Shown here piece after piece: positions 16,030-24,621 of a stretch of DNA of 64,000 nucleotides. The position numbers were made by a program, and so were the translations under genes. How positions within the stretch are numbered: position 1 is the first letter of the stretch; each line of letters starts with the position of its first letter. The notes under the pieces were generated by a model. That model did no database searches, was not told the origin of the DNA, and saw only the letters and a list, made by a program, of their open reading frames with translations. Source of the stretch: Chitinophagaceae bacterium (GTDB lineage: Bacteria; Bacteroidota; Bacteroidia; Chitinophagales; Chitinophagaceae); assembly GCA_024103425.1 (NCBI GenBank), contig JAGFIS010000016.1, positions 1-64,000 on the forward strand. Direction: 5' to 3'.

Positions 16030-18438
16030 ATGAGCAAATCAAAAAATAAGAAGAATAATAATAGTTCTGTAAAACCCGCTGTCAAAATCCTCTGGCGCCT
16101 TGTTTTTACCGGTATCGGACTGGTTGTGATTTTATTCGGCGGAGCATATGTAGGCTTGTTTGGCCGCCTCCCTTCTCTGCAACAACTAGAAAATCCCGAA
16201 GCAGACCTGGCAACAGAAATTTACGCGAACGACGGCAAGACCCTGATGGGTAAAATCTATGCTGAAAACAGAGTTTCAGTAGATTATAAAGACATTGCCC
16301 CCGGTGTGATCGAAGCCCTTATCTCAACTGAAGATGAGCGCTTTTACAATCACTCAGGGGTGGACCCAAGAAGTACGGCACGTGCTTTTTGGGGACTGGG
16401 TTCCAGCGGCGGCGGCAGTACGATTACACAGCAGCTTGCCAAGAATATCCTCGGCCAGGGCCGTGGTAATATGCTCAAGCGCGGTATCGACAAAGTGAAA
16501 GAATGGATTGTGGCCATCAAACTGGAAAGAAACTTCACCAAGCAGGAGATTATTGCTTTGTACCTCAATCGAGTGAGCTGGTTGAACGTTTATGGTATCC
16601 GGAATGCATCGCTGGTTTACTTTCAAAAAGAACCGGCAGATCTGACGATCGATGAATCCGCACTCCTGGTTGGGATGCTCAAGGGTCCGGGTGCATACAA
16701 TCCCGTAACCAGGCCCGAAAATGCGCTTAACAGAAGAAATGTAGTGCTCGACCAGATGGTTCGCAACAAAATGCTAACCACTGCTGAGGCTACAGAACTA
16801 AAGAAAAAGCCGCTTGGAATTAAATACAAGAAGATTTCAGAAGATGTGGGAATTGCCCCCTACTTCCGGTCGGAACTCACCAAGAAGCTGCTGGATTGGT
16901 GCAAGAACAACAAGAATCCCAAGACAGGGGAGAATTACGATCTGTACCGCGATGGACTTAAAATTTATACCACGATTGATCCTGACATGCAGAAGTATGC
17001 CGAACAAGCCATTATAAAGCATATGACAGCGATGCAGAAGTCTTACAACCGGCTGAAGAGAAAAAATGTATGGAAAGGAAGAGAAAATATCATTGAAAGA
17101 GCGATCAGAGAAAGCGACCGCTGGAGGAGTTTGAAGGAAGAAGGACTGAGTGATGACAGTGCCCGTGCCGTATTCAACCACCCGGTCAAGATGAAAATTT
17201 TTGCATGGAATGCAAAGCGTGAAACAGATACACTGATGACTCCGGTAGATTCCATCAAATATCTGAAACAAATGATGCAATCGGCCTTTCTGGCTATGGA
17301 TCCTGTCTCAGGAGAAATTAAAGCATGGGTAGGTGGGATCGACTTTAAATGGTTTAAATACGACCACGTTACCGCTAACAGGCAGGTAGGTTCAACCTTC
17401 AAGCCTCTTTTGTACACACTTGCCATTACAGATGCAGGGCTTACTCCCGAGTCTTATCTTGGAGGAAAGACCATCACCCTGAACAACAAAACTATTTCAG
17501 GAGAAGGCGGCACCATGGCGTATTGCCTTGCTAAGTCCATCAACGTGGCAGCTTATGATCTGATGGAACGGATCGGTCCGGCTAAGACGGTAGAATTTGC
17601 TCATGAATTAGGTATAAAAAGTGATATTCCTGCCGTGCCTTCTATTGCCTTAGGTTCCGCCGATATCCAGTTGATTGAAATGCTCAGAAGCTATACGATG
17701 TTCCCCAACAAAGGATTCAATACCGAACCCATAATGATTAACAGGATTGAGGACAAGAATGGTAACGTATTAGAAACATTCCAGCCGAAAATCAAGCAGG
17801 TGATTTCCGAATCGGATGCATACACAATGTACAGAATGATGCAGGGTGTGATGGATTTCGGTACAGGTGGATCGATGAGGTGGAGGTTCGGTATCAACAG
17901 TGCAATGGGAGGAAAGACCGGTACTACCAACGATAATACCGACGGATGGTTCATCGGATACACCCCTCAGCTGCTCGCAGGCGCATGGGTCGGATTTGAC
18001 GATCCGTTCCTCAAGCTTACAGGTGCGGGCAATACAATGGCACTGCCTGAGTTCGGATACTTCATGCAGAAGGTGTATGCCAATAAGGAGTTGGGAATTG
18101 ACCCCAATGCAGAATTTGATATGCCAGCTCAACTACACAACGATCCCATCTTTGCCGACCGTAACTTCACGAACATCCTAATGCAGGGTACCGGAGATGA
18201 CTCGGATGAATATATGAACGGAGATGCGGGAGATTATGAACCCACTTATGTTCCTATTGAGTCTGACTTCGACGAATACAAACCGGTAGAGAAGAAACCA
18301 ACTCGGCCTGAAGTAAAACCGGCAAAAAAAGACTCCACCGGAAAAGTGAAACAAGAACCGGCAGAACAGGATTCACGTAAACCAAAAGCTGTAATGCCTA
18401 AAAAGGATAATAAAAAATCAGAACAGGAAGGTAATTGA
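16030..18438 (+). CDS. Class A penicillin-binding protein 1A
   Basis: An 802-residue bifunctional peptidoglycan synthase anchored by one helix (about 19-43). The glycosyltransferase domain carries STEDERFYNHSGVDPRS with catalytic Glu101, and GGSTITQQLAKNIL. The transpeptidase has S455-T-F-K458, SxN at 503-505 (SIN) and KTGTT at 629-633. The C-terminal 55 residues are a Lys/Pro/Glu-rich tail (PTRPEVKPAKKDSTGKVKQE) without a fold. It builds and crosslinks glycan strands in the periplasm. It follows porW by 20 bp, so cell-wall synthesis and secretion genes share a transcript here. Confidence 0.93.
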   Translation: MSKSKNKKNNNSSVKPAVKILWRLVFTGIGLVVILFGGAYVGLFGRLPSLQQLENPEADLATEIYANDGKTLMGKIYAENRVSVDYKDIAPGVIEALISTEDERFYNHSGVDPRSTARAFWGLGSSGGGSTITQQLAKNILGQGRGNMLKRGIDKVKEWIVAIKLERNFTKQEIIALYLNRVSWLNVYGIRNASLVYFQKEPADLTIDESALLVGMLKGPGAYNPVTRPENALNRRNVVLDQMVRNKMLTTAEATELKKKPLGIKYKKISEDVGIAPYFRSELTKKLLDWCKNNKNPKTGENYDLYRDGLKIYTTIDPDMQKYAEQAIIKHMTAMQKSYNRLKRKNVWKGRENIIERAIRESDRWRSLKEEGLSDDSARAVFNHPVKMKIFAWNAKRETDTLMTPVDSIKYLKQMMQSAFLAMDPVSGEIKAWVGGIDFKWFKYDHVTANRQVGSTFKPLLYTLAITDAGLTPESYLGGKTITLNNKTISGEGGTMAYCLAKSINVAAYDLMERIGPAKTVEFAHELGIKSDIPAVPSIALGSADIQLIEMLRSYTMFPNKGFNTEPIMINRIEDKNGNVLETFQPKIKQVISESDAYTMYRMMQGVMDFGTGGSMRWRFGINSAMGGKTGTTNDNTDGWFIGYTPQLLAGAWVGFDDPFLKLTGAGNTMALPEFGYFMQKVYANKELGIDPNAEFDMPAQLHNDPIFADRNFTNILMQGTGDDSDEYMNGDAGDYEPTYVPIESDFDEYKPVEKKPTRPEVKPAKKDSTGKVKQEPAEQDSRKPKAVMPKKDNKKSEQEGN

Positions 18439-18495
18439 GCTTTTCAACGGAACAGCAGACCTTTGATTCAGTAGAATCCGTAAAACAATCTTTTT

Positions 18496-19494
18496 ATGAA
18501 GAGAAACCGTATTGCCCTCGCAACCCTTTTTGCAGCACTCATCTTTTCTATTGTTGCATCGGGCTGGGGAAGCTGGGGACATAAACATATCAACCGTGCA
18601 GCAGTTTTTGCCCTTCCTGAAGAGATGCGGATGTTTTACTACAATCACTTAGACTACATCACTGAGAGCTCTGTAGTGCCCGACCTCAGGAGGCCATTGT
18701 TGTATGATAAGCAGGAAGGCCCGAGACACTATATTGATATTGAAGATTTCCAGGGATACACTATTGCCACACTGCCGAAAACCACAAAAGAAGCTTACGA
18801 AAAACTTGGAGATTCTCTTATTACACAGACAGGCAGCCTTCCTTGGTATATTCAAAGTATGATGTACAAACTCATACGGGCGTTCAAATCAGAAAACAAA
18901 TCCGAAATATTATTTCTGTCGGGCGAGATAGCACACTACATTGGCGATGCCCATGTGCCATTGCATACAACAAGTAACCATAACGGACAGTTGACCGGAC
19001 AGATAGGCATTCACTCCCTCTGGGAAAGCACTCTGCCTCCGATGTTTGGTGATGATTTTAGCTTCAGAACCGATAAGCCAAACTATATATCAGATATAGC
19101 TGATTACACCTGGAAAATTATTGCTCATACCCATTCTCTCGTAGACACCGTTCTGGCAGCAGACATGAGGGTAAGGAGCAGGTTTGATACCACCTCGATG
19201 TATAAAAGGGACTCTCTTGGCAACAGGGTGATGTTCTATAATAATCCGGTTTACTCTGATGCCTATGCAAGTGCATATTACAAAGAACTGAATGGTATGA
19301 TCGAAAAGCAACTGCGCATGGCCACTTACAATGTTTCCTGCTACTGGTACACTGCATGGGTAATTGCGGGACGGCCTGACTTATCAAAATTAGATGACCC
19401 CGAACTGACAAAAGCCAACCGGAAAAATTATGAAAAGGAATACAAGGCATGGCTGAACGGAAAGTTATTGTATATGACTGTCGACAAGGAGTAG
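18496..19494 (+). CDS. Zinc-dependent phospholipase C / S1-P1 nuclease-like protein
   Basis: A 332-residue exported protein. Cleavage after 'SIVASG' would leave Trp24 at the mature N-terminus (WGSWGHKHINRAA), as in zinc phospholipase C and S1/P1 nucleases, where the N-terminal Trp binds zinc. Further ligands are offered by FLSGEIAHYIGDAHVPLHTT (His-Asp and His), then HSLWES, which matches the H-x3-(D/E) motif. Substrate may be phospholipid or nucleic acid; the sequence alone does not choose. It follows pbp1A by 57 bp and is probably in the same operon. Confidence 0.82.
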   Translation: MKRNRIALATLFAALIFSIVASGWGSWGHKHINRAAVFALPEEMRMFYYNHLDYITESSVVPDLRRPLLYDKQEGPRHYIDIEDFQGYTIATLPKTTKEAYEKLGDSLITQTGSLPWYIQSMMYKLIRAFKSENKSEILFLSGEIAHYIGDAHVPLHTTSNHNGQLTGQIGIHSLWESTLPPMFGDDFSFRTDKPNYISDIADYTWKIIAHTHSLVDTVLAADMRVRSRFDTTSMYKRDSLGNRVMFYNNPVYSDAYASAYYKELNGMIEKQLRMATYNVSCYWYTAWVIAGRPDLSKLDDPELTKANRKNYEKEYKAWLNGKLLYMTVDKE

Positions 19495-19575
19495 AAGCTT
19501 TTTTGAAGTAAGGAGGTGCAGCAAACGATTCTGTAAGACACCGGGAACAAAAAAATCAATTAAACAATACAATAT

Positions 19576-21414
19576 ATGTGTGGAATCGTCGGGTACATTG
19601 GTGACAGAGAAGCGTATCCTATTATCATTACCGGATTAAAAAGACAGGAATACCGTGGCTATGACAGCGCCGGTGTAGCTCTGATATCAGATGCGGGGTT
19701 AAAAATTTATAAGAAAAAGGGAAAGGTGCAGGATCTGGAAGAATCCTTAATCGGGCAACCACTTTCTGCCCACGTCGGTATAGGCCATACACGCTGGGCT
19801 ACTCATGGAGAACCTAACGACAAGAATGCTCACCCTCACAGGAGTTTTCATGGAAAATTAGCAATGATTCATAATGGAATCATCGAAAACTATGCAATGC
19901 TGAAAAGCGAACTCCTGAAAAAAGGTTATCAATTCAAGAGTGAAACCGACACTGAAGTGCTGCTAAATTTTATTGAAGACATTTATTTTAACACCGGTTG
20001 TGAGCTGGAAGAGGCATTGCGAATAGCATTGAAACGGGTTGCAGGCGCGTATGTAGTGCTTATTCTTGATGAAAAGCACCCGGATACGATATTGGCAGCC
20101 AGAAAGGGCAGTCCACTGGTAATCGGGATTGGTAAGGGAGAACATTTTCTGGGTTCAGATGCCACCCCTATGATAGAGTACACCAAAGAAGTGGTCTATG
20201 TCAATGACTACGAGATTGCAATTGTAAAAAAGGATGAACTGACGCTCAAGAATCTCGGAAATGAAAAGCACCTTCCTTATATCTCTAAGTTGGATACTGA
20301 ACTGGCCGCTATAGAGAAAGGTGGTTTTCCGCATTTTATGCTCAAAGAAATTTTCGAACAGCCAGCAACAATATTCGATTGCCTGAGAGGCAGGTTGAAT
20401 ACAAATGAAATGCAGATAACTATGCGCGGTATTGAAGAGCATCTCATTGAACTGACTCAAGCTTCGCGTTTCATTATCATAGCCTGTGGCACCAGCTGGC
20501 ATGCCGGACTGGCGGCTGAATACATCATAGAAGAACTGTGCCGGATACCTGTGGAAGTAGAGTACGCTTCAGAATTTCGATATCGCAATCCGATTGTCCG
20601 GAAAGGAGATGTTGTAATTGCCATTTCTCAAAGCGGAGAAACCGCCGATACTCTGGTAGCCATAGAAAAAGCCAAGAGCAGAGGAGCCTTTATTTTTGGT
20701 ATTGTCAATGTCGTAGGATCTTCTATTTCCCGGCAATCAGATGCAGGAGCTTTCACACATGCAGGCCCTGAGATAGGAGTAGCCTCCACCAAAGCCTTTA
20801 CGGCTCAGCTTTCAGTGCTGATAATGATGGCACTAAAAATTGCCATTGAAAGGGAAACCATCTCTCAGGCTCAATTTCAGCAATTGCTCATTGAGCTCGA
20901 AGCCATCCCCGACAAAGTAGCATCCATACTCGCAAGCAAAGACAAGATAAAAACTATAGCTGAAAAATATTATACCTGTAAGGATGCTTTGTATCTTGGA
21001 AGGGGGTACAATTTTCCTATAGCACTCGAGGGGGCATTAAAACTAAAGGAGATATCCTATATCCACGCCGAAGGGTATCCCGCTGCCGAAATGAAGCATG
21101 GCCCGATTGCCCTTGTCGATGAAACATTACCGGTAGTAGTAATCGCAATCAAGGATGATTATTATCTGAAAATAGTAAGCAATATCCAGGAAATTAAGGC
21201 AAGAAAAGGTAAAGTTATCGCTATAGCAACAGAAGATGATATCACACTTGCATCAATGGTTGATGAAATTATCTTTGTTCCCTCATCACCGGAAATTCTT
21301 AGTCCGCTCCTCACAGTTATTCCAATGCAATTAATCGCTTATTACATAGGTGTGGCCAAAGGACTGGATGTAGATAAGCCACGCAACCTAGCCAAGTCAG
21401 TGACAGTTGAATAG
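19576..21414 (+). CDS. glmS: Glutamine-fructose-6-phosphate aminotransferase (isomerizing)
   Basis: A 612-residue enzyme that makes glucosamine-6-phosphate, the first step to UDP-GlcNAc for peptidoglycan and lipid A. It begins MCGIVGYIGDREAYPI; Cys2 is the glutaminase nucleophile after Met removal. GHTRWATHGEPNDKNAHPH follows in the glutaminase domain. Two SIS domains carry IACGTSWHAG, SQSGETADTL and the C-terminal PRNLAKSVTVE tail that closes the active site. Length and motifs are canonical. No ribozyme-like element is visible upstream. The DUF4954 gene begins 32 bp downstream. Confidence 0.96.
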   Translation: MCGIVGYIGDREAYPIIITGLKRQEYRGYDSAGVALISDAGLKIYKKKGKVQDLEESLIGQPLSAHVGIGHTRWATHGEPNDKNAHPHRSFHGKLAMIHNGIIENYAMLKSELLKKGYQFKSETDTEVLLNFIEDIYFNTGCELEEALRIALKRVAGAYVVLILDEKHPDTILAARKGSPLVIGIGKGEHFLGSDATPMIEYTKEVVYVNDYEIAIVKKDELTLKNLGNEKHLPYISKLDTELAAIEKGGFPHFMLKEIFEQPATIFDCLRGRLNTNEMQITMRGIEEHLIELTQASRFIIIACGTSWHAGLAAEYIIEELCRIPVEVEYASEFRYRNPIVRKGDVVIAISQSGETADTLVAIEKAKSRGAFIFGIVNVVGSSISRQSDAGAFTHAGPEIGVASTKAFTAQLSVLIMMALKIAIERETISQAQFQQLLIELEAIPDKVASILASKDKIKTIAEKYYTCKDALYLGRGYNFPIALEGALKLKEISYIHAEGYPAAEMKHGPIALVDETLPVVVIAIKDDYYLKIVSNIQEIKARKGKVIAIATEDDITLASMVDEIIFVPSSPEILSPLLTVIPMQLIAYYIGVAKGLDVDKPRNLAKSVTVE

Positions 21415-21446
21415 TAAACAAGAACACAAAACTTAAGACAATCCAA

Positions 21447-23561
21447 ATGAACATCATCACCAAATACCCGATTGCCAATCTCGGATACGGATTTGTTCCA
21501 CCTAAATACCTACCTAAAGGAAAAGATGAATATTACCTGCGCAATATTCAAAATCCTTTCAGGAATTACCGCAAACTGAAAGTCTCGGAAGTGGAAATCC
21601 TTATACGCAACGGAAACAATTCAGATGACTGGAATAATATCTTCGTTTCATCAGAGTTTGACCCTGCGTTGGTAAAAAACTCAAAATTCCTGGGTATGAT
21701 CAGGATCGGCAAACTCGAACCTTACTACCTGGAATATCACAACCTGCGAATGGCCGTAGGTATCTACAACAGTACCATCATCAGTTGCGATCTCGGAGAT
21801 AATGTGTGCATCGATAATACTAATTACCTGAGCCATTACATCATTGGCAACGAAGTGATGATTGCCAATATCAGCGAATTTGCGACTACCAACTACTCTA
21901 AATTCGGAAACGGAATCCTCAAGGACGGCGAGCAGGAGAAGGTGAGAATAAAGATAGAACTGCGCAACGAAAATGGCGGAAGAAGTGTTATCCCCTTTAA
22001 CGATATGTTACCCGGTGACGCAGCATTGTGGAGCGAATATCCGGAAGATGAGATACTTCACAGAAGACTGACAGAAATGACCTCGGAATCCTTTCCTGCA
22101 CGAAGGGGCTATTATGGAACAGTGGGCGACCGGTGTGTGATCAAGGATTGCAACATTATCAAAGATGTGAAAATCGGAAGTGATGCCTACATCAAAGGGG
22201 CCAATAAACTAAAAAACCTTACTATCAACAGCAATGAGGAAAGCCCGTCACAGATAGGTGAAGGATGTGAACTCGTCAACGGGATTGTAGGAGTGGGTTG
22301 TAGAATTTTCTACGGAGTCAAAGCAGTTCGCTTCATTCTTGCCGACCATTCCCAACTGAAGTATGGGGCCAGATTGATCAACTCCTACCTTGGAAGCAAT
22401 TCCACGATCTCCTGCTGCGAAGTATTGAATTCCCTTATTTATCCGGCACATGAGCAACACCATAACAATTCATTTCTCACGGCATCTTTGGTGAAAGGAC
22501 AGAGCAACATCGCTGCCGGTGCTACTATAGGCAGCAACCACAACAGTCGTGGAGCAGATGGAGAAATCATTGCCGGAAGAGGCTTCTGGCCGGGGTTGTG
22601 TGTCAACATGAAACATAATTCCCGGTTTGCATCCTTTACTATCCTCGTTAAAGGAGATTATCCTCACGAGATGGACATCAAAATTCCGTTTAGCCTTGTT
22701 ACTAATAACGTAGCCAAAAATCATTTGACCATTATCCCCGGTTATTGGTTCAGGTACAACATGTATGCACTCGCACGTAACGCGTGGAAATTTCATCAAC
22801 GCGACCATAGGAAAAACCCCGTGCAGAAAATCGAATATGAATACCTGGCTCCGGATACTGTCAATGAAATGTTCGATGCTCTTAGGCTGCTCCATTCTAT
22901 CAAACCTGACGATCATGGTAACGGTACAATAACCGGACTAGAGAACAGCAACAGGCCCACGGAAATAAAAGATGTGAATCGCTCCATTGAACTGTTCAGG
23001 GAATTAATCATCTTTTATGGTGTGACTAACCTGATGGAATTTGCACGCATAAAGGGAACTAACAGTCTTGAAAAACTGAAAAGGCAGATCAAGAAAGAAA
23101 CAAAAAGAGATGAATGGGTAAACCTTGGAGGTCAGCTTGTTTCAAAAGAGACTGAGCAATCACTGCTGAAAAATATAAAGACAGGAAAATTCCGTTCCTG
23201 GAAAGATGTACACACCTTTTATAAAAAATGTAGTGACCGCTATGAAATTGAAAAAGCGGGACATGCATTTGCCTCACTGCTGGAGATAGAGAACATTACT
23301 CCACGCCAGTTGGATAATAAAAAAATGAAGGAATATCTCAGGCAGTCCTTGACCACACGTGAGTGGATGACGCAGGGCGTGTATGATTCCCGCAAGAAGG
23401 ATTACCACAACCCTTTCCGGAGAATGGTGTATCATTCAGAAGAACAAATGAATGCCGTGCTGGGAAAATTGGATGAAAATCCATTTATCCTTCTCGAAAG
23501 AGACTTATTGGCGGAATTCAGGAAAAAAGTACGGAAAACTGAAAAACAGTTAGGCCTGTAA
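21447..23561 (+). CDS. DUF4954 family protein, left-handed beta-helix
   Basis: A 704-residue protein recognised as DUF4954. The central region (about 80-400) has hexapeptide-like turns of a left-handed parallel beta-helix: IISCDLGDNVCIDNTNYLSH, GDRCVIKDCNIIKDVKIGSD and IAAGATIGSNHNSRGADGE. This fold is typical of sugar-nucleotide acyl- and nucleotidyltransferases. The C-terminal 250 residues are helical and charged. No catalytic motif of a known transferase can be identified, so the reaction is unknown. It lies 32 bp behind glmS and probably shares its transcript, which suggests a link to amino-sugar metabolism. Its stop abuts the stop of the convergent barrel gene. Confidence 0.85.
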   Translation: MNIITKYPIANLGYGFVPPKYLPKGKDEYYLRNIQNPFRNYRKLKVSEVEILIRNGNNSDDWNNIFVSSEFDPALVKNSKFLGMIRIGKLEPYYLEYHNLRMAVGIYNSTIISCDLGDNVCIDNTNYLSHYIIGNEVMIANISEFATTNYSKFGNGILKDGEQEKVRIKIELRNENGGRSVIPFNDMLPGDAALWSEYPEDEILHRRLTEMTSESFPARRGYYGTVGDRCVIKDCNIIKDVKIGSDAYIKGANKLKNLTINSNEESPSQIGEGCELVNGIVGVGCRIFYGVKAVRFILADHSQLKYGARLINSYLGSNSTISCCEVLNSLIYPAHEQHHNNSFLTASLVKGQSNIAAGATIGSNHNSRGADGEIIAGRGFWPGLCVNMKHNSRFASFTILVKGDYPHEMDIKIPFSLVTNNVAKNHLTIIPGYWFRYNMYALARNAWKFHQRDHRKNPVQKIEYEYLAPDTVNEMFDALRLLHSIKPDDHGNGTITGLENSNRPTEIKDVNRSIELFRELIIFYGVTNLMEFARIKGTNSLEKLKRQIKKETKRDEWVNLGGQLVSKETEQSLLKNIKTGKFRSWKDVHTFYKKCSDRYEIEKAGHAFASLLEIENITPRQLDNKKMKEYLRQSLTTREWMTQGVYDSRKKDYHNPFRRMVYHSEEQMNAVLGKLDENPFILLERDLLAEFRKKVRKTEKQLGL

Positions 23562-24401
23562 TTATCTCACGTTGGGCGGACAATCAAACGATTTAGACCA
23601 TTTCCCTGCGAATGCTGCTGCACCTGAACCGATCCTCATGGACACGGTGAGGGCCGTGAAGTAATACATATCCTTGTATTTCGCACTGCCTCTCGGAGTA
23701 TTAGCAGGTGGATAGGCCTGAGCGCCATGCAATTCTCCTCCTCTGTAAGCAAGCTCTACGGCTTTAGGTCCACGCTCCATCAAAAGTTGAAACTCATCCA
23801 CATACGTGGTACTGACGTCATCTATGTAATCCGTAAATGTCTTGCGAAGCCCCGCTTCCAGTCCTACATTCAGGTTATCCGTCAGTGATAATTTTACCCC
23901 TACTCCCAGAGGTATGGCCATTTGTGTGAGTGCATAAGGCTTACGACCCTGAACGAACCCCTGCCCTTCTGTGCTCAGCGGTTTCAGAAAATATTTCACG
24001 TTTGTACTGTCGTACGTATAAGGATTGAAGTGAAAGACAGCTACACCGGCAAAAACATACGGCGTCAGGGAGTGTGAATTCAGCGGAAAGACGTGATACT
24101 TTAATCCTGCTTGTACTTCAAACAGAGAAGACTCAAAGTTGAGGTTTCGCGAAGCATTCCTGCCGTATTTATCATTGGCAGACAGTTTTCCGAAAAGCAG
24201 GTGCATTCTTACAGAAAAATGATCATTCAGATCATAAGTAGCGCCCGCTCCTCCTGCAAGGTGAGATTGCTGAAAAGTAAACCGCTTATCCTGAAGATCT
24301 CCCTGATAATTGAGGGCACCCAGAAAGCCGTCAGCCCATAATTTCTGCGCAGAGGCAGAAAAGGATACCATTGCGAGGGCCAGAACTATTAAATGTCTCA
24401 T
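23562..24401 (-). CDS. Outer-membrane beta-barrel protein, DUF6089-like
   Basis: A 279-residue protein with a signal peptide (cleavage near SASA-QKLWADG). The mature part is strand-rich, with alternating aromatic and polar residues: GFLGALNYQGDLQ, HFSVRMHLLFGKLSANDKYG, FEVQAGLKYHVFP and YVFAGVAVFHFNPY. This is typical of small Bacteroidota porin-like barrels of the DUF6089 group. No ligand or channel function is known. It ends directly against the convergent DUF4954 gene, with no gap between stops, so transcription may overlap. Confidence 0.8.
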   Translation of the reverse strand: MRHLIVLALAMVSFSASAQKLWADGFLGALNYQGDLQDKRFTFQQSHLAGGAGATYDLNDHFSVRMHLLFGKLSANDKYGRNASRNLNFESSLFEVQAGLKYHVFPLNSHSLTPYVFAGVAVFHFNPYTYDSTNVKYFLKPLSTEGQGFVQGRKPYALTQMAIPLGVGVKLSLTDNLNVGLEAGLRKTFTDYIDDVSTTYVDEFQLLMERGPKAVELAYRGGELHGAQAYPPANTPRGSAKYKDMYYFTALTVSMRIGSGAAAFAGKWSKSFDCPPNVR

Positions 24402-24621
24402 AAAGTGGATTTACGGATTACCGCAAAATAAAATATCAATCCTTATGAAAAGGACTCTTATTTTGTTAAAATCAGCAAGCGAGATGCAGACTTTAGAATA
24501 TTATAACGCAAAAAACTGCAAAACCTTATCTGTCGCAATAAATATCCCAAAATCAGTTCGATACCCGGTTTCAATTTAGCTTTTTATTATTTAAATATAA
24601 CTCCCATTCTTCTTAACCAAT

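Noticed and set aside
19495..19575. glmS ribozyme/riboswitch upstream of glmS
   Set aside because: The gap is only 81 bp and lacks the pseudoknotted core; it is too short for the ribozyme, which is in any case typical of Firmicutes.
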